Shown: positions 56,612 to 64,000 of the stretch, one piece after another
How the letters are laid out: the number at the start of each line of letters is the position of its first letter
Position numbering within the stretch: the stretch's first letter is position 1
NCBI RefSeq assembly: GCF_040580765.1
Contig: NZ_CP158687.1
Span: forward strand, 682,001-746,000
Origin: Lentibacter algarum
GTDB lineage: Bacteria; Pseudomonadota; Alphaproteobacteria; Rhodobacterales; Rhodobacteraceae
Direction of reading: 5' to 3'
DNA: 64,000 nucleotides
The notes under the pieces: generated by a model
Told to the model about the DNA's origin: nothing
What the model saw: the letters and a program-made list of their open reading frames with translations, nothing else
Database searches by the model: none
Position numbers and translations under genes: made by a program

Positions 56612-58153
56612 TCAACGTGATTTGGTGTGGTGGGATCGCTTGGTGCGGGTCCGTTGCCAAGAGGTCGCGAGGAGGACGAGGATAAGCGCCAAGGCGCTCC
56701 AGTCACCTGTGCGGCTATACAGTGTGGGGGGGAGGCGCTCGGGCAGAGGCACATCGATGAAGCCTGCTGTCCCCAGAGGGATTGACGCCAGGACGCGGCC
56801 TTGGGCGTCGATCATGGCAGAAATGCCTGTGTTGGCAGCACGAATGAGCGGGATACCTTGTTCGATGGCGCGCATACGCGTTTGAGAGAGGTGCTGCTGG
56901 GGGCCAGAGACCTCGCCAAACCAAGCATCATTGGTGATCTGAAGCAAATGTGTTGCAGTCTTATTGAAGGCGGCGGAGTAGGCAGGAAAGATCGCCTCAT
57001 AGCAGATCAGTGGTGTGAAGCGGCCAACCCCCTCGATGTCGATTGGCTTCGGGTCTGCGCCTGCGGAGTAGCCATCGCCCTCCTGTGCGGCAAAGCCGCG
57101 GATGCCGAAGCGCGCAAGCCAGTCGCCATAAGGGATATACTCACCAAAGGGGACGAGATGATGTTTGTCGTAGACGGTAGCGACTTGGCCGGCGGGACTT
57201 AGCAGTACGAGAGAGTTATAGAGGCGGGGGCCGTCAAAGCGCTGAATGCCGAGCACCACAGGCACATCGCCTGCGGCGTCCGAGATCATGTCTAGCGCGG
57301 TCTCGGCGCGCCCGAGAGTCCAAGGTACGGCGGTTTCGGGCCAGATGATCAGATCGGGGCGTTTGTCTTTTCTTTCGGCGAGGTAAGAGGGCAAACGTGT
57401 GAATTCGAGCTGGCGCTCAAAAAAGATGGGCACAAAGGCGGGATCCCACTTTTGATGCTGGGGCGCGTTGGGTTGGATCAGGCGCACGTACGGCGCGTCA
57501 GGGGGGGCGCTTGTGTCTTTTTGCAAGAGTGGAGCGGCGGCAAGGGCTGCAAAGACTGCGAGCAGTGGAAGATAGCCCGTCAGCGGCAGCCGCGCGGGGC
57601 GGGTTGCCAGCGAAACGGCTGTGATGAGCGCCAGAAGCGTGAGGCCGTGGGGGCCAATATAGGCCGCATAGAGCGCCATCGGGCTTTCGGACCAGAGATA
57701 ACCGAGCATCGCCCAAGGAAAGCCTGTCAGAAGATGTGCGCGGGCCAGCTCGGCCAAGGCGAGCGCGCCGATGAAGGCGAGGCGGCCACGGCCATGGGCA
57801 AAGCCAGCGGCTGCGCCCCAAAAGAGCGCGAGGCCAGCAGACATAAAGAACAGCGCAAACGGCGCCATCCACGCATGGCGCCACGGATCGACCATGAATG
57901 GCTCTACAATCCAGACGAGGGCGAGGGAAAAATAGCCAGTTCCAGCAGCCCAGCCTATGAAGGCGGCGCTGCGACGGCTTTGGGCGGCGAGCATCATGAG
58001 GTAGATGCACGCGAGCGCCAAGAGTGCGATGGGCCAGAGCCCAATGGGGGCAAGACCGAGACTTGTGATCAGGCCAGCGAGCGCGGCCAGAAACATTTGA
58101 CGCGAAACAGGCAGCTCAGAGAGCCAGGGCAGCGGATTAAGTGGCCGCCGCAT
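56612..58153 (-). CDS. lnt: Apolipoprotein N-acyltransferase
   Basis: 513 residues. Six to eight membrane helices surround a periplasmic carbon-nitrogen hydrolase domain with Glu ([10 protein letters not shown]), Lys ([13 protein letters not shown]) and Cys ([10 protein letters not shown]). Adds the third acyl chain to lipoproteins. ATG 58153 lies inside the corC end (17-base overlap), indicating coupling; the longer frame to 58360 is not needed. Confidence 0.95.
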   Translation of the reverse strand: MRRPLNPLPWLSELPVSRQMFLAALAGLITSLGLAPIGLWPIALLALACIYLMMLAAQSRRSAAFIGWAAGTGYFSLALVWIVEPFMVDPWRHAWMAPFALFFMSAGLALFWGAAAGFAHGRGRLAFIGALALAELARAHLLTGFPWAMLGYLWSESPMALYAAYIGPHGLTLLALITAVSLATRPARLPLTGYLPLLAVFAALAAAPLLQKDTSAPPDAPYVRLIQPNAPQHQKWDPAFVPIFFERQLEFTRLPSYLAERKDKRPDLIIWPETAVPWTLGRAETALDMISDAAGDVPVVLGIQRFDGPRLYNSLVLLSPAGQVATVYDKHHLVPFGEYIPYGDWLARFGIRGFAAQEGDGYSAGADPKPIDIEGVGRFTPLICYEAIFPAYSAAFNKTATHLLQITNDAWFGEVSGPQQHLSQTRMRAIEQGIPLIRAANTGISAMIDAQGRVLASIPLGTAGFIDVPLPERLPPTLYSRTGDWSALALILVLLATSWQRTRTKRSHHTKSR

Positions 58154-59114
58154 TGCCGCTTTTTTCACTCGGGGCTGTTGATGCTGCGGCGGCTTTTGCT
58201 GCGGCCTCGGCTGCGCGGGCGACGTGATCGGGCAGGCGCACGCGCAGGCGTTTGATACGGCGCGGGTCGGCATCGACGACTTCAAACTCGAAGCCTTCGG
58301 GATGTTTGACCACTTCGCCGCGCACGGGAACGCGGCCTGTGAGCATAAAGACAAGGCCACCTAGGGTCTCGACCTCTTCGCCATCGACCTCATCAACTTC
58401 AGTCAGAGGCAGGCCGATTTCTTCTTCAAATTCATTCAGTGGCGTTTTGGCAAGGGCGAGGTAGCCGCCCTTTTTGTCTTGGGTGAAATAGACGTCTTCT
58501 TCGGCGTCATGTTCATCTTCGATCTCACCGACGACCTGTTCGATCAGGTCCTCAATCGTTACGAGGCCATCAACGCCGCCGTATTCATCGATCACCAGCG
58601 CCATATGCTTGCGTTCGGCTTGCATTTTGGCGAGCAAAACCCCGATGGGCATCGAGGGCGGCACGAACATCAGCGGGCGCAAGAGCGCCTTCAGAGAAAA
58701 GCGGCCCTTGGCGGCAGAGCCGTTGAAGCCGTGCTGGAGCGCAAAATCCTTGAGGTGTGCCATGCCAACGGGGCTGTCGAGCGTGTCTTCATAGACAGGC
58801 AGGCGTGTCAGGCCGCTTTCGCGGAAAATGGTGACAAGCTCGTCTTTTGAAATAGTGGAGGGCACCGCAACGATATCGGCGGCAGGCACCATGACATCTT
58901 CAACAGCCATGCGGCGCAGATTGAGAACACCATGGGCAAGTGTCGGGTTTGCACTTGGCCGTGACGGCACAGGTGGCTCGTTCGGGTCTGCGGGACTGAG
59001 GGCCCGGATAATACGTGAGAAGAACCCTGTTGTGGGTCTCGGGTGTGGATCGGCCTCGGGGGCAGGCTGCGCGCTTGGCGCTGCACTAGAAGATCCGTCT
59101 TGGTTGTCGCCCAT
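58137..59114 (-). CDS. corC: CorC/HlyC-type CBS-domain protein
   Basis: 325 residues: acidic N-terminus, two CBS domains (about 75-195, VEDVMVPAADIVAVP and ALVIDEYGGVDGLVTIEDL) and a C-terminal CorC_HlyC transporter-associated domain (LGGLVFMLTGRVPVRGE). Soluble; implicated in Mg/Co efflux (YbeX) and ribosome metabolism. Part of phoH-ybeY-corC-lnt. The tail is alanine-rich. Confidence 0.93.
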   Translation of the reverse strand: MGDNQDGSSSAAPSAQPAPEADPHPRPTTGFFSRIIRALSPADPNEPPVPSRPSANPTLAHGVLNLRRMAVEDVMVPAADIVAVPSTISKDELVTIFRESGLTRLPVYEDTLDSPVGMAHLKDFALQHGFNGSAAKGRFSLKALLRPLMFVPPSMPIGVLLAKMQAERKHMALVIDEYGGVDGLVTIEDLIEQVVGEIEDEHDAEEDVYFTQDKKGGYLALAKTPLNEFEEEIGLPLTEVDEVDGEEVETLGGLVFMLTGRVPVRGEVVKHPEGFEFEVVDADPRRIKRLRVRLPDHVARAAEAAAKAAAASTAPSEKSGNAAAT

Positions 59115-59152
59115 TGTGTCTTTCCTGAAGGGTAGTCATCGCGATACTGCGA

Positions 59153-59656
59153 TCAATATGGGTTAGCAATGCCCATTTTGCCAAGTATTTCTACCTCAAG
59201 CCCTTCCATCAACGTGGCATCTTGGTCACGGATGTGATCGTAGCCCAATAAATGAAGGGTCGCGTGGGCGATGAGATGAGTGATGTGATCGGCAAGTGGC
59301 TTGCCCTGATCGGCGGCTTCACGCGCGCATGTGTCATAGCTGATGGCAATATCGCCCAAAAAGAGCGGCTCTTCTTGTGCGTGTGGATCGGCTTCAGGAC
59401 GCTCGGGGGTGCCGCCATCGTCTTCGGCGGCGAGGTCTTGGTCGGGCCAGCTGAGCACATTGGTGGGCGTCGGTTTGGCGCGGAACTCTGTGTTGAGCGT
59501 GGCGATGCGTGCATCATCACAGCCGAGTAGAGCGATTTCATAGGCGGTGGGGGCAAGACCAAGGTGGGCCAGTGTCTTCGCAGCGGCGGTCTCGGACAAA
59601 GCCGTGAGATGGGCTTCTGTCCAGCGGGGGTCTTCTATGATTGGGTCAATGAGCAT
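59153..59656 (-). CDS. ybeY: rRNA maturation endoribonuclease YbeY
   Basis: 167 residues, zinc site HLIAHATLHLLGYDH (three His). Matures the 3' end of 16S rRNA and takes part in ribosome quality control. Stop 38 bases before corC. LGDIAISYDTCAREA is the other family block. Confidence 0.95.
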   Translation of the reverse strand: MLIDPIIEDPRWTEAHLTALSETAAAKTLAHLGLAPTAYEIALLGCDDARIATLNTEFRAKPTPTNVLSWPDQDLAAEDDGGTPERPEADPHAQEEPLFLGDIAISYDTCAREAADQGKPLADHITHLIAHATLHLLGYDHIRDQDATLMEGLEVEILGKMGIANPY

Positions 59657-59873
59657 GGAGCTGATTAGCCTTTTGGGGGCGCGGGATAAAGACGTATTGC
59701 GCGGTGTGGTCTGCCGTAGAGTTTCGGCAGGCTGTGTGTTTTTGCTTTGCGTGCACCCGACCCGTCGGGGGACCAGCCCGCCCCAGACCGCAGCCTAGCT
59801 GGGGGACCAGTCCCCCAGACCCCCTGGGATATTTCTGGAAAGAAAAAAGGGGGCGCTTGGGGGTGTCTTGGGC
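59657..59873. repeat. Palindromic G/C-rich intergenic repeat
   Basis: Between phoH and ybeY, 59757-59835 carries nested inverted units (GGGGGACCAGTCCCCC, then CAGACCCCCTGGGATATTT). This GGGACTGGTCCC/CCCCTGGGATATTT style of repeat is, from memory, dispersed in Rhodobacteraceae genomes. No other copy in this window. Confidence 0.5.
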
Positions 59874-60920
59874 TTAGCCGAGCGGGGCGTCGGCGTCGTA
59901 AGCCTTGATGATGGCAGCGACGAGGGGGTGGCGGACCACGTCATCCGCTGTGAAGTAATTGAAGCTGATGTTCGGGATGCGTTTGAGGAGGCGCTCGGCT
60001 TCTGACAAGCCCGACGTGATATGGGCGGGCAAATCGATTTGGGAGCGATCGCCCGTGATGACCATGCGGGAGCCTTCGCCGAGGCGGGTGAGGAACATTT
60101 TCATCTGCATCGCCGTTGCGTTCTGGGCCTCATCGAGCACCACGAAGGCATTGGAGAGGGTGCGACCACGCATGAAGGCGAGGGGAGCGATTTCGATGCG
60201 CTTCTCTTCGAGCAGTTTGGCAAGCTGTTTGGCTGGGAGAAAGTCATTCAGCGCGTCATAGAGCGGCTGCATGTAGGGATCGACTTTGTCTTTCATGTCC
60301 CCTGGCAGATAGCCGAGCTTCTCGCCTGCTTCCACGGCGGGGCGCGACAGGATGATACGATCAACATGGCCCTCGATGAACATGTTCACGCCAACGGCGA
60401 CGGCGAGGTATGTTTTGCCTGTGCCAGCGGGGCCGATGCCAAAGCCAAGCTCGCTTTTGAACAGGTTTTGGACATAGGCTTTCTGGGCGTCTGTGCGCGG
60501 CTCTACCGTTTTTTTGCGGGTGCGGATTTCGACGCGGCCAGACTGGAACATCTCCATTTGTCCAGCAGGGGCGGGCGTGGCGGCGCTGCGGGCGTCGTCG
60601 GCACTTGTGCTCATGCGGAACTCGCGGTCGATATCGGCGGGCTCGACGGAGCGCCCCTCTTCCAAGCGTTCATAGAGTGTGGTGAGCACGCGGGCGGCGG
60701 CCTCTGTGCTGAAGGCGTCGCCAATGACGGCGAGGTGATTGCCGCGGCGCAGGATCTGGACGCCGCTCTTCTGCTCGATGTCTGCCAAGTTGCGATCAAA
60801 TTCGCCGCAGAGCTCGACCAAGAGCCGGTTGTCAGGAAAGTCGAGAAGGACTTCGCCAAGCGTGTCTTGGTCTTTTGATTTGATGTCGGGGCCTGCGGGG
60901 GGAAGTGTTGTCGCGTTCAA
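59874..60920 (-). CDS. PhoH-like ATPase (YbeZ)
   Basis: 348 residues from TTG at 60920, supported by AGGAGA six bases upstream and no better codon. RNA-binding KH-like N-terminus, Walker A GPAGTGKTYLAVAVGV (about 165) and Walker B FVVLDEAQNAT. Acts with YbeY in RNA handling, and the two genes are adjacent. The rare TTG start may lower its expression. Confidence 0.92.
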   Translation of the reverse strand: MNATTLPPAGPDIKSKDQDTLGEVLLDFPDNRLLVELCGEFDRNLADIEQKSGVQILRRGNHLAVIGDAFSTEAAARVLTTLYERLEEGRSVEPADIDREFRMSTSADDARSAATPAPAGQMEMFQSGRVEIRTRKKTVEPRTDAQKAYVQNLFKSELGFGIGPAGTGKTYLAVAVGVNMFIEGHVDRIILSRPAVEAGEKLGYLPGDMKDKVDPYMQPLYDALNDFLPAKQLAKLLEEKRIEIAPLAFMRGRTLSNAFVVLDEAQNATAMQMKMFLTRLGEGSRMVITGDRSQIDLPAHITSGLSEAERLLKRIPNISFNYFTADDVVRHPLVAAIIKAYDADAPLG

Positions 60921-61043
60921 GCCAGTCTCCTGATTGTGCTGTCTGGTGTTTGGGTGTGCTTGGCAAAGCCGCCCCCCAAATGCAACAGGCCACGGTGCGT
61001 GTGCACCGTGGCCTGAGCATCATTTGGCTTGAGAGGCGCGCCC

Positions 61044-61391
61044 TTAGAGCGGGTCATTGATTGTTTGGTCGCCTTTGTAAGGGCCAATCGCTGTATTTGG
61101 CGGCGCGATGCCTGAGCATACGGGCTTGCCGTAGGGATCAAGGCGCTGGGAGAGATAGCCTTCGATGCCGTCGTCGATGATCCAGTGATCACAGCCGTTT
61201 GGATCAACCCAGATGCCAGCAACGAGGTTTGAAAGGTGTTCTTCTTCGGCGCCTTGGCCGTAGTCGAATGTTTTGTCTGTGTTGACGCGGCCTTGACCGC
61301 CTTCGCCCGAGAGCGCTGCGATGGCGGCTTCGCCACAGCCTGATACGAGGAGTGCACTTGATAGAAGTGCTGCGATTTTCAATTTAAGCAT
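61044..61391 (-). CDS. Small lipoprotein sharing a domain with the adjacent OmpA-like protein
   Basis: 115 residues with lipobox LLVSGC (Cys19). Residues about 59-92 (IWVDPNGCDHWIIDDGIEGY, LSQR, GKPVC) match the N-terminal part of the protein at 61405-61971 (IWVDPDGCEHWVMDDGFEGY, MSPH, GIPVC). The two genes are 13 bases apart, so are an operon. Domain unrecognised; two cysteines may pair. Probably outer-membrane or periplasmic. Confidence 0.75.
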   Translation of the reverse strand: MLKLKIAALLSSALLVSGCGEAAIAALSGEGGQGRVNTDKTFDYGQGAEEEHLSNLVAGIWVDPNGCDHWIIDDGIEGYLSQRLDPYGKPVCSGIAPPNTAIGPYKGDQTINDPL

Positions 61392-61404
61392 AATCTAGCT
61401 CCCC

Positions 61405-61971
61405 TTAACGCACACAGATGATTTCGACGCGGCGGTTTTGCTTCATGCCGCCTGCAGTCCTGTTGGAGGCGACGGGCATGCGCTCGCCGTATCCGCGGAC
61501 ATCGGCGATACGTGCGCCTGTCGATTTGGCCACAGCGGCGACCGCATTGGCGCGGTTGTAGCTGAGCTTCATGTTATACTCATCAGAGGCGCGGCTGTCG
61601 GTGTGGCCGGCAATGATAAACGATGTGGCTTGCGCGCTGCGGAAAAACTCTTGCAGGCGAGCCGCGCCAGAGGCGCTGATGCGGTGTGAGTTTGTGGCGA
61701 AGAACTGGTCGGAGTTCATTACGCCGCAGACATTGCCACGGTGGCACACGGGGATACCCTGACGCGTCGTGTGTGGCGACATATAGCCTTCAAAGCCGTC
61801 GTCCATCACCCAGTGTTCGCATCCATCCGGATCAACCCAAATTGTTGGTGCATATCTTTCGCCCGTTACGGTGCGCGTTCCTTGCTGTGCTTCTGCCGCA
61901 GTGACTGTCATCACGGCGCCCAGAGCGAAGGCAGCAAGGCTTGTTACTGATTTGGAAATCAAATTAGCCAC
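61405..61971 (-). CDS. OmpA-family protein with the shared WVDP-GC-HW domain
   Basis: 188 residues. Signal peptide (ending TAAEA), the shared 45-residue domain (about 44-80), then a C-terminal OmpA domain that binds peptidoglycan (FIIAGHTDSRASDEYNMKLSYNRA, GYGERMPVASN, NRRVEIIC). Likely tethers the outer membrane or partner lipoprotein to the wall. First gene of the pair. Confidence 0.85.
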   Translation of the reverse strand: MANLISKSVTSLAAFALGAVMTVTAAEAQQGTRTVTGERYAPTIWVDPDGCEHWVMDDGFEGYMSPHTTRQGIPVCHRGNVCGVMNSDQFFATNSHRISASGAARLQEFFRSAQATSFIIAGHTDSRASDEYNMKLSYNRANAVAAVAKSTGARIADVRGYGERMPVASNRTAGGMKQNRRVEIICVR

Positions 61972-62207
61972 AGCCGATGTCCCTTTTAATTATTTCCCCC
62001 GATCAGGCCCGAGATTGGTATGGCAGCCATGGGCACTGAACAACTCTTTATAAAAGGCAGTTTATCAAGATTGTCTGGCTTGTGAAGCTCAGAAATTACA
62101 ATATCTTGTGGTGTTTCGGCGTAAATGAGCAGTTCTGGGGTGTAATTACATTCTGTTGCATAATTTTTGGCCCACCTCAGGGGGCCAAAGGGGATGCAGG
62201 CGCAGAA

Positions 62208-63530
62208 TCACTTGTTCACAAGTTCACCAGCCAGAGAGTTGCGTACGCTTTCGATGATTCTGACGCGGGCGATTGCGCCACGGGGCAGGTCGCAGTTTTT
62301 AACGTGCACCGCGTGCAGGTAGCCTGTCTTGCCCATCATTTGGCCTTCGAATTTGCCGGGCTTTTCAAAGAGCACGTCAAGTTCGCGACCGAGCATCGTA
62401 TCTTGAATGGCTTTTTGCTGATGCGCGATGAGCGCTTGTAGCTCTTGGAGGCGGGCGTCGGCTACGGCAGCCTCGACCTCGGGGCGCTCGGCGGCGGGCG
62501 TTCCGGGGCGGGGGGAGTATTTGAACGAGAAGCCTTGGCCGAAGTTCACTTCGCGGATGATATCGAGCGTATCGGCATGGTCCTGATCAGTTTCTTCAGG
62601 GAAGCCAACGATGAAGTCCCCCGAGATCAGAATATCGGGGCGCGCATCGCGGATGCGCTCGATCAGCTTGAGATAGCTGTCGCGGGTGTGGGAGCGGTTC
62701 ATGCGCTTGAGAATTTTGTCTGAGCCTGACTGCACGGGGAGGTGCAGATAGGGCATCAGCTTGTCACAGGTGCCATGCGCCTCGATCAGCTCGTCCGTCA
62801 TGTCGTTTGGATGGCTTGTGGTGAAGCGGATGCGCTCAAGCCCGTCAATTTTGTCGAGCTTCCAGATGAGCTGGGCAAGGGTTGCTTCTGAGCCGTCCGT
62901 GCCAAAGCCATGATAGGCGTTAACGTTCTGGCCCAGAAGTGTGATCTCGCGCACGCCGCGCTCAACAAGGTCGCGGGCCTCTGTGAGAATACGATCGACA
63001 GGGCGAGACACCTCGGCACCGCGTGTATAAGGCACAACGCAGAAAGCGCAGAACTTGTCACAGCCTTCCTGAACGGTGAGAAAAGCCGTTGGGCCGCGAG
63101 CGGCCTTGGGACGAGCGGCAAGATGCTCGAATTTGTCATCGATGGGGAAGTCTGTATCGAGGGCCTTTTCGCCCGTGAGCACTTTTGCCTCCATTTCTGG
63201 CAGGCGGTGATAGCTCTGGGGGCCAACGACAAGGTCTACCATCGGCTGCCGGCGCATGATTTCTCCGCCTTCGGCTTGGGCAACACAGCCAGCGACACCG
63301 ATCTTCAGATCGGGACGAGCGTCTTTGAGGGGCTTGTAGCGGCCCAGCTCGGAATAGACTTTTTCGGCGGCTTTTTCGCGGATGTGGCAGGTGTTGAGCA
63401 GGATCATGTCCGCATCTTCGGGCGTGTCTGTCTGTTCGTAGCCTTTGAGGGCTTCGGCCATGCGCTCACTGTCATAGACGTTCATCTGGCAACCATAGGT
63501 CTTGATGAAGAGCTTTTTGGGGCTTGTCAT
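62208..63530 (-). CDS. miaB: tRNA-2-methylthio-N6-dimethylallyladenosine synthase
   Basis: 440 residues from ATG 63530; frame to 63782 overlaps the divergent gene. Three N-terminal Cys ([43 protein letters not shown]) plus radical-[18 protein letters not shown] and a C-terminal TRAM domain. Modifies A37 of tRNAs. The 236 bases before 62208 hold nothing recognised. Confidence 0.96.
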   Translation of the reverse strand: MTSPKKLFIKTYGCQMNVYDSERMAEALKGYEQTDTPEDADMILLNTCHIREKAAEKVYSELGRYKPLKDARPDLKIGVAGCVAQAEGGEIMRRQPMVDLVVGPQSYHRLPEMEAKVLTGEKALDTDFPIDDKFEHLAARPKAARGPTAFLTVQEGCDKFCAFCVVPYTRGAEVSRPVDRILTEARDLVERGVREITLLGQNVNAYHGFGTDGSEATLAQLIWKLDKIDGLERIRFTTSHPNDMTDELIEAHGTCDKLMPYLHLPVQSGSDKILKRMNRSHTRDSYLKLIERIRDARPDILISGDFIVGFPEETDQDHADTLDIIREVNFGQGFSFKYSPRPGTPAAERPEVEAAVADARLQELQALIAHQQKAIQDTMLGRELDVLFEKPGKFEGQMMGKTGYLHAVHVKNCDLPRGAIARVRIIESVRNSLAGELVNK

Positions 63531-63632
63531 GGGCGTGTGTCCTGCGTGCGCGAATTTGGCCGCTGAGTAGCGAAAATGCTGCCCACTTGCAATGCACGAT
63601 GAATTAACCGATTCTATTCCAAAAACGGGCTT

Positions 63633-64000
63633 ATGAGTATGCAGATTAGTTTTTCCAATCTTGAGACCTTTATCAAAGAGGGCGCTGGATTCTTGGCCAA
63701 AGGGCCGATCGCGCTTGTCTTTGCCGAGGATGAGGCCGAGCTCGACACCACATTGCGCCACCATCAGCAGCTTGGTTTTCATCGCGTGATTGGATTTATG
63801 CCGCGCGAGTTTTCACTTGCTGTCGATCTGGTCGATACGATTGTGCGTGTGAATTACGACGTGCGCGGGGAAGAGGCGCTCAGCAAAGCTGTGAACGCCG
63901 TAATTGATAAAGCAGAAGGGCAGTGGCTTTATTACTGCTTCAATGCTGAATACCTTTTCTATCCGTTTTGCGAGACGCGGGTTGTGGGCGAAATGCTTGC
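63633..64000 (+). CDS. 5' part of an unrecognised gene (3' end outside window)
   Basis: From ATG 63633 (or 63639) about 122 residues are visible ([58 protein letters not shown]). Divergent from miaB with 102 bases between starts. The ...VIGFMP...YDVRG...[11 protein letters not shown] pattern is reminiscent of glycosyltransferase-2-like proteins next to miaB in this family, from memory. Function not established. Confidence 0.7.
   Translation, partial: MSMQISFSNLETFIKEGAGFLAKGPIALVFAEDEAELDTTLRHHQQLGFHRVIGFMPREFSLAVDLVDTIVRVNYDVRGEEALSKAVNAVIDKAEGQWLYYCFNAEYLFYPFCETRVVGEML

Noticed and set aside
56515-56754. N-terminal extension of metK
   Set aside because: Would run through the riboswitch and the end of lnt.
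57452-58255. 267-codon antisense frame over lnt
   Set aside because: Shadow frame with low-complexity charged translation.
60021-60878. 285-codon antisense frame over phoH
   Set aside because: Shadow frame; phoH motifs are intact on the minus strand.

Overview
The window is chromosomal DNA from an alphaproteobacterium of the Rhodobacteraceae (Roseobacter group). This rests on gene content and order: irr-fabA-fabB-fabI, phoH-ybeY-corC-lnt-metK, a complex I NDUFS4-type subunit, glyQ-glyS with a PPDK-like gene, and a metK leader matching the SAM/SAH riboswitch class, which is known from Rhodobacterales. No rRNA operon and no CRISPR array were seen, and there is one complete tRNA gene. No gap between genes exceeds about 300 bases.

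Layout. 1-28.9 kb is core-type chromosome of moderate GC: the end of a TrkH potassium transporter; a secreted SPOR/peptidoglycan-binding protein with a dead trypsin fold; glyQ, a small membrane protein, glyS and a PPDK-like phosphotransferase; a SleB-type wall hydrolase; the folB-folP-glmM run; an EamA exporter; ilvC opposite two tandem Lrp/AsnC regulators and a class V aminotransferase; a UbiH-type hydroxylase; a HAD phosphatase; a GntR regulator; a MshEN-glycosyltransferase fusion with two CtrA-type boxes upstream; carA; a YqeY protein; a beta-helix protein; and several small secreted proteins. At about 28.9 kb base composition rises abruptly at the ydcF/uvrB junction. 28.9-33.3 kb holds uvrB, the complex I accessory subunit, an RTX-toxin-type lysine acyltransferase directly followed by a VCBS-Hint protein, and tRNA-Arg(UCU).

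33.3-43.7 kb is an AT-rich integrated island. It lies in the 3' end of tRNA-Arg(UCU) and is bounded by a 49-bp direct repeat, with a P4-type integrase at the far end. Its cargo is a catalytically dead penicillin-binding-protein homologue, a DUF3127 protein with an SSB-like tail, an 1138-residue DUF559-nuclease/RecQ-helicase fusion, and a coiled-coil protein. The last three look like a candidate DNA-processing or anti-phage module and are the best candidate here for an undescribed system. Beside the cargo are a DUF3631 gene split by an IS3-family element (exact 4-bp target duplication), an AlpA-type regulator, an unknown gene and the integrase.

43.7-64 kb is GC-rich core again: an ArsR regulator; a possible catabolic operon (zinc ADH, a gamma-butyrobetaine-hydroxylase-like protein lacking its iron ligands, an enolase-superfamily enzyme); a Tet-type MFS pump; sodB; a quinone oxidoreductase; irr and fabA-fabB-fabI; trmB; riboswitch-controlled metK; lnt-corC-ybeY-phoH; two secreted proteins sharing a private domain; miaB; and the start of one more gene.

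Three separate genes (537-2309, 33576-34388, 45385-46377) keep an enzyme fold but have lost every catalytic residue I could align. All family assignments come from motif recognition by eye; no searches were run.
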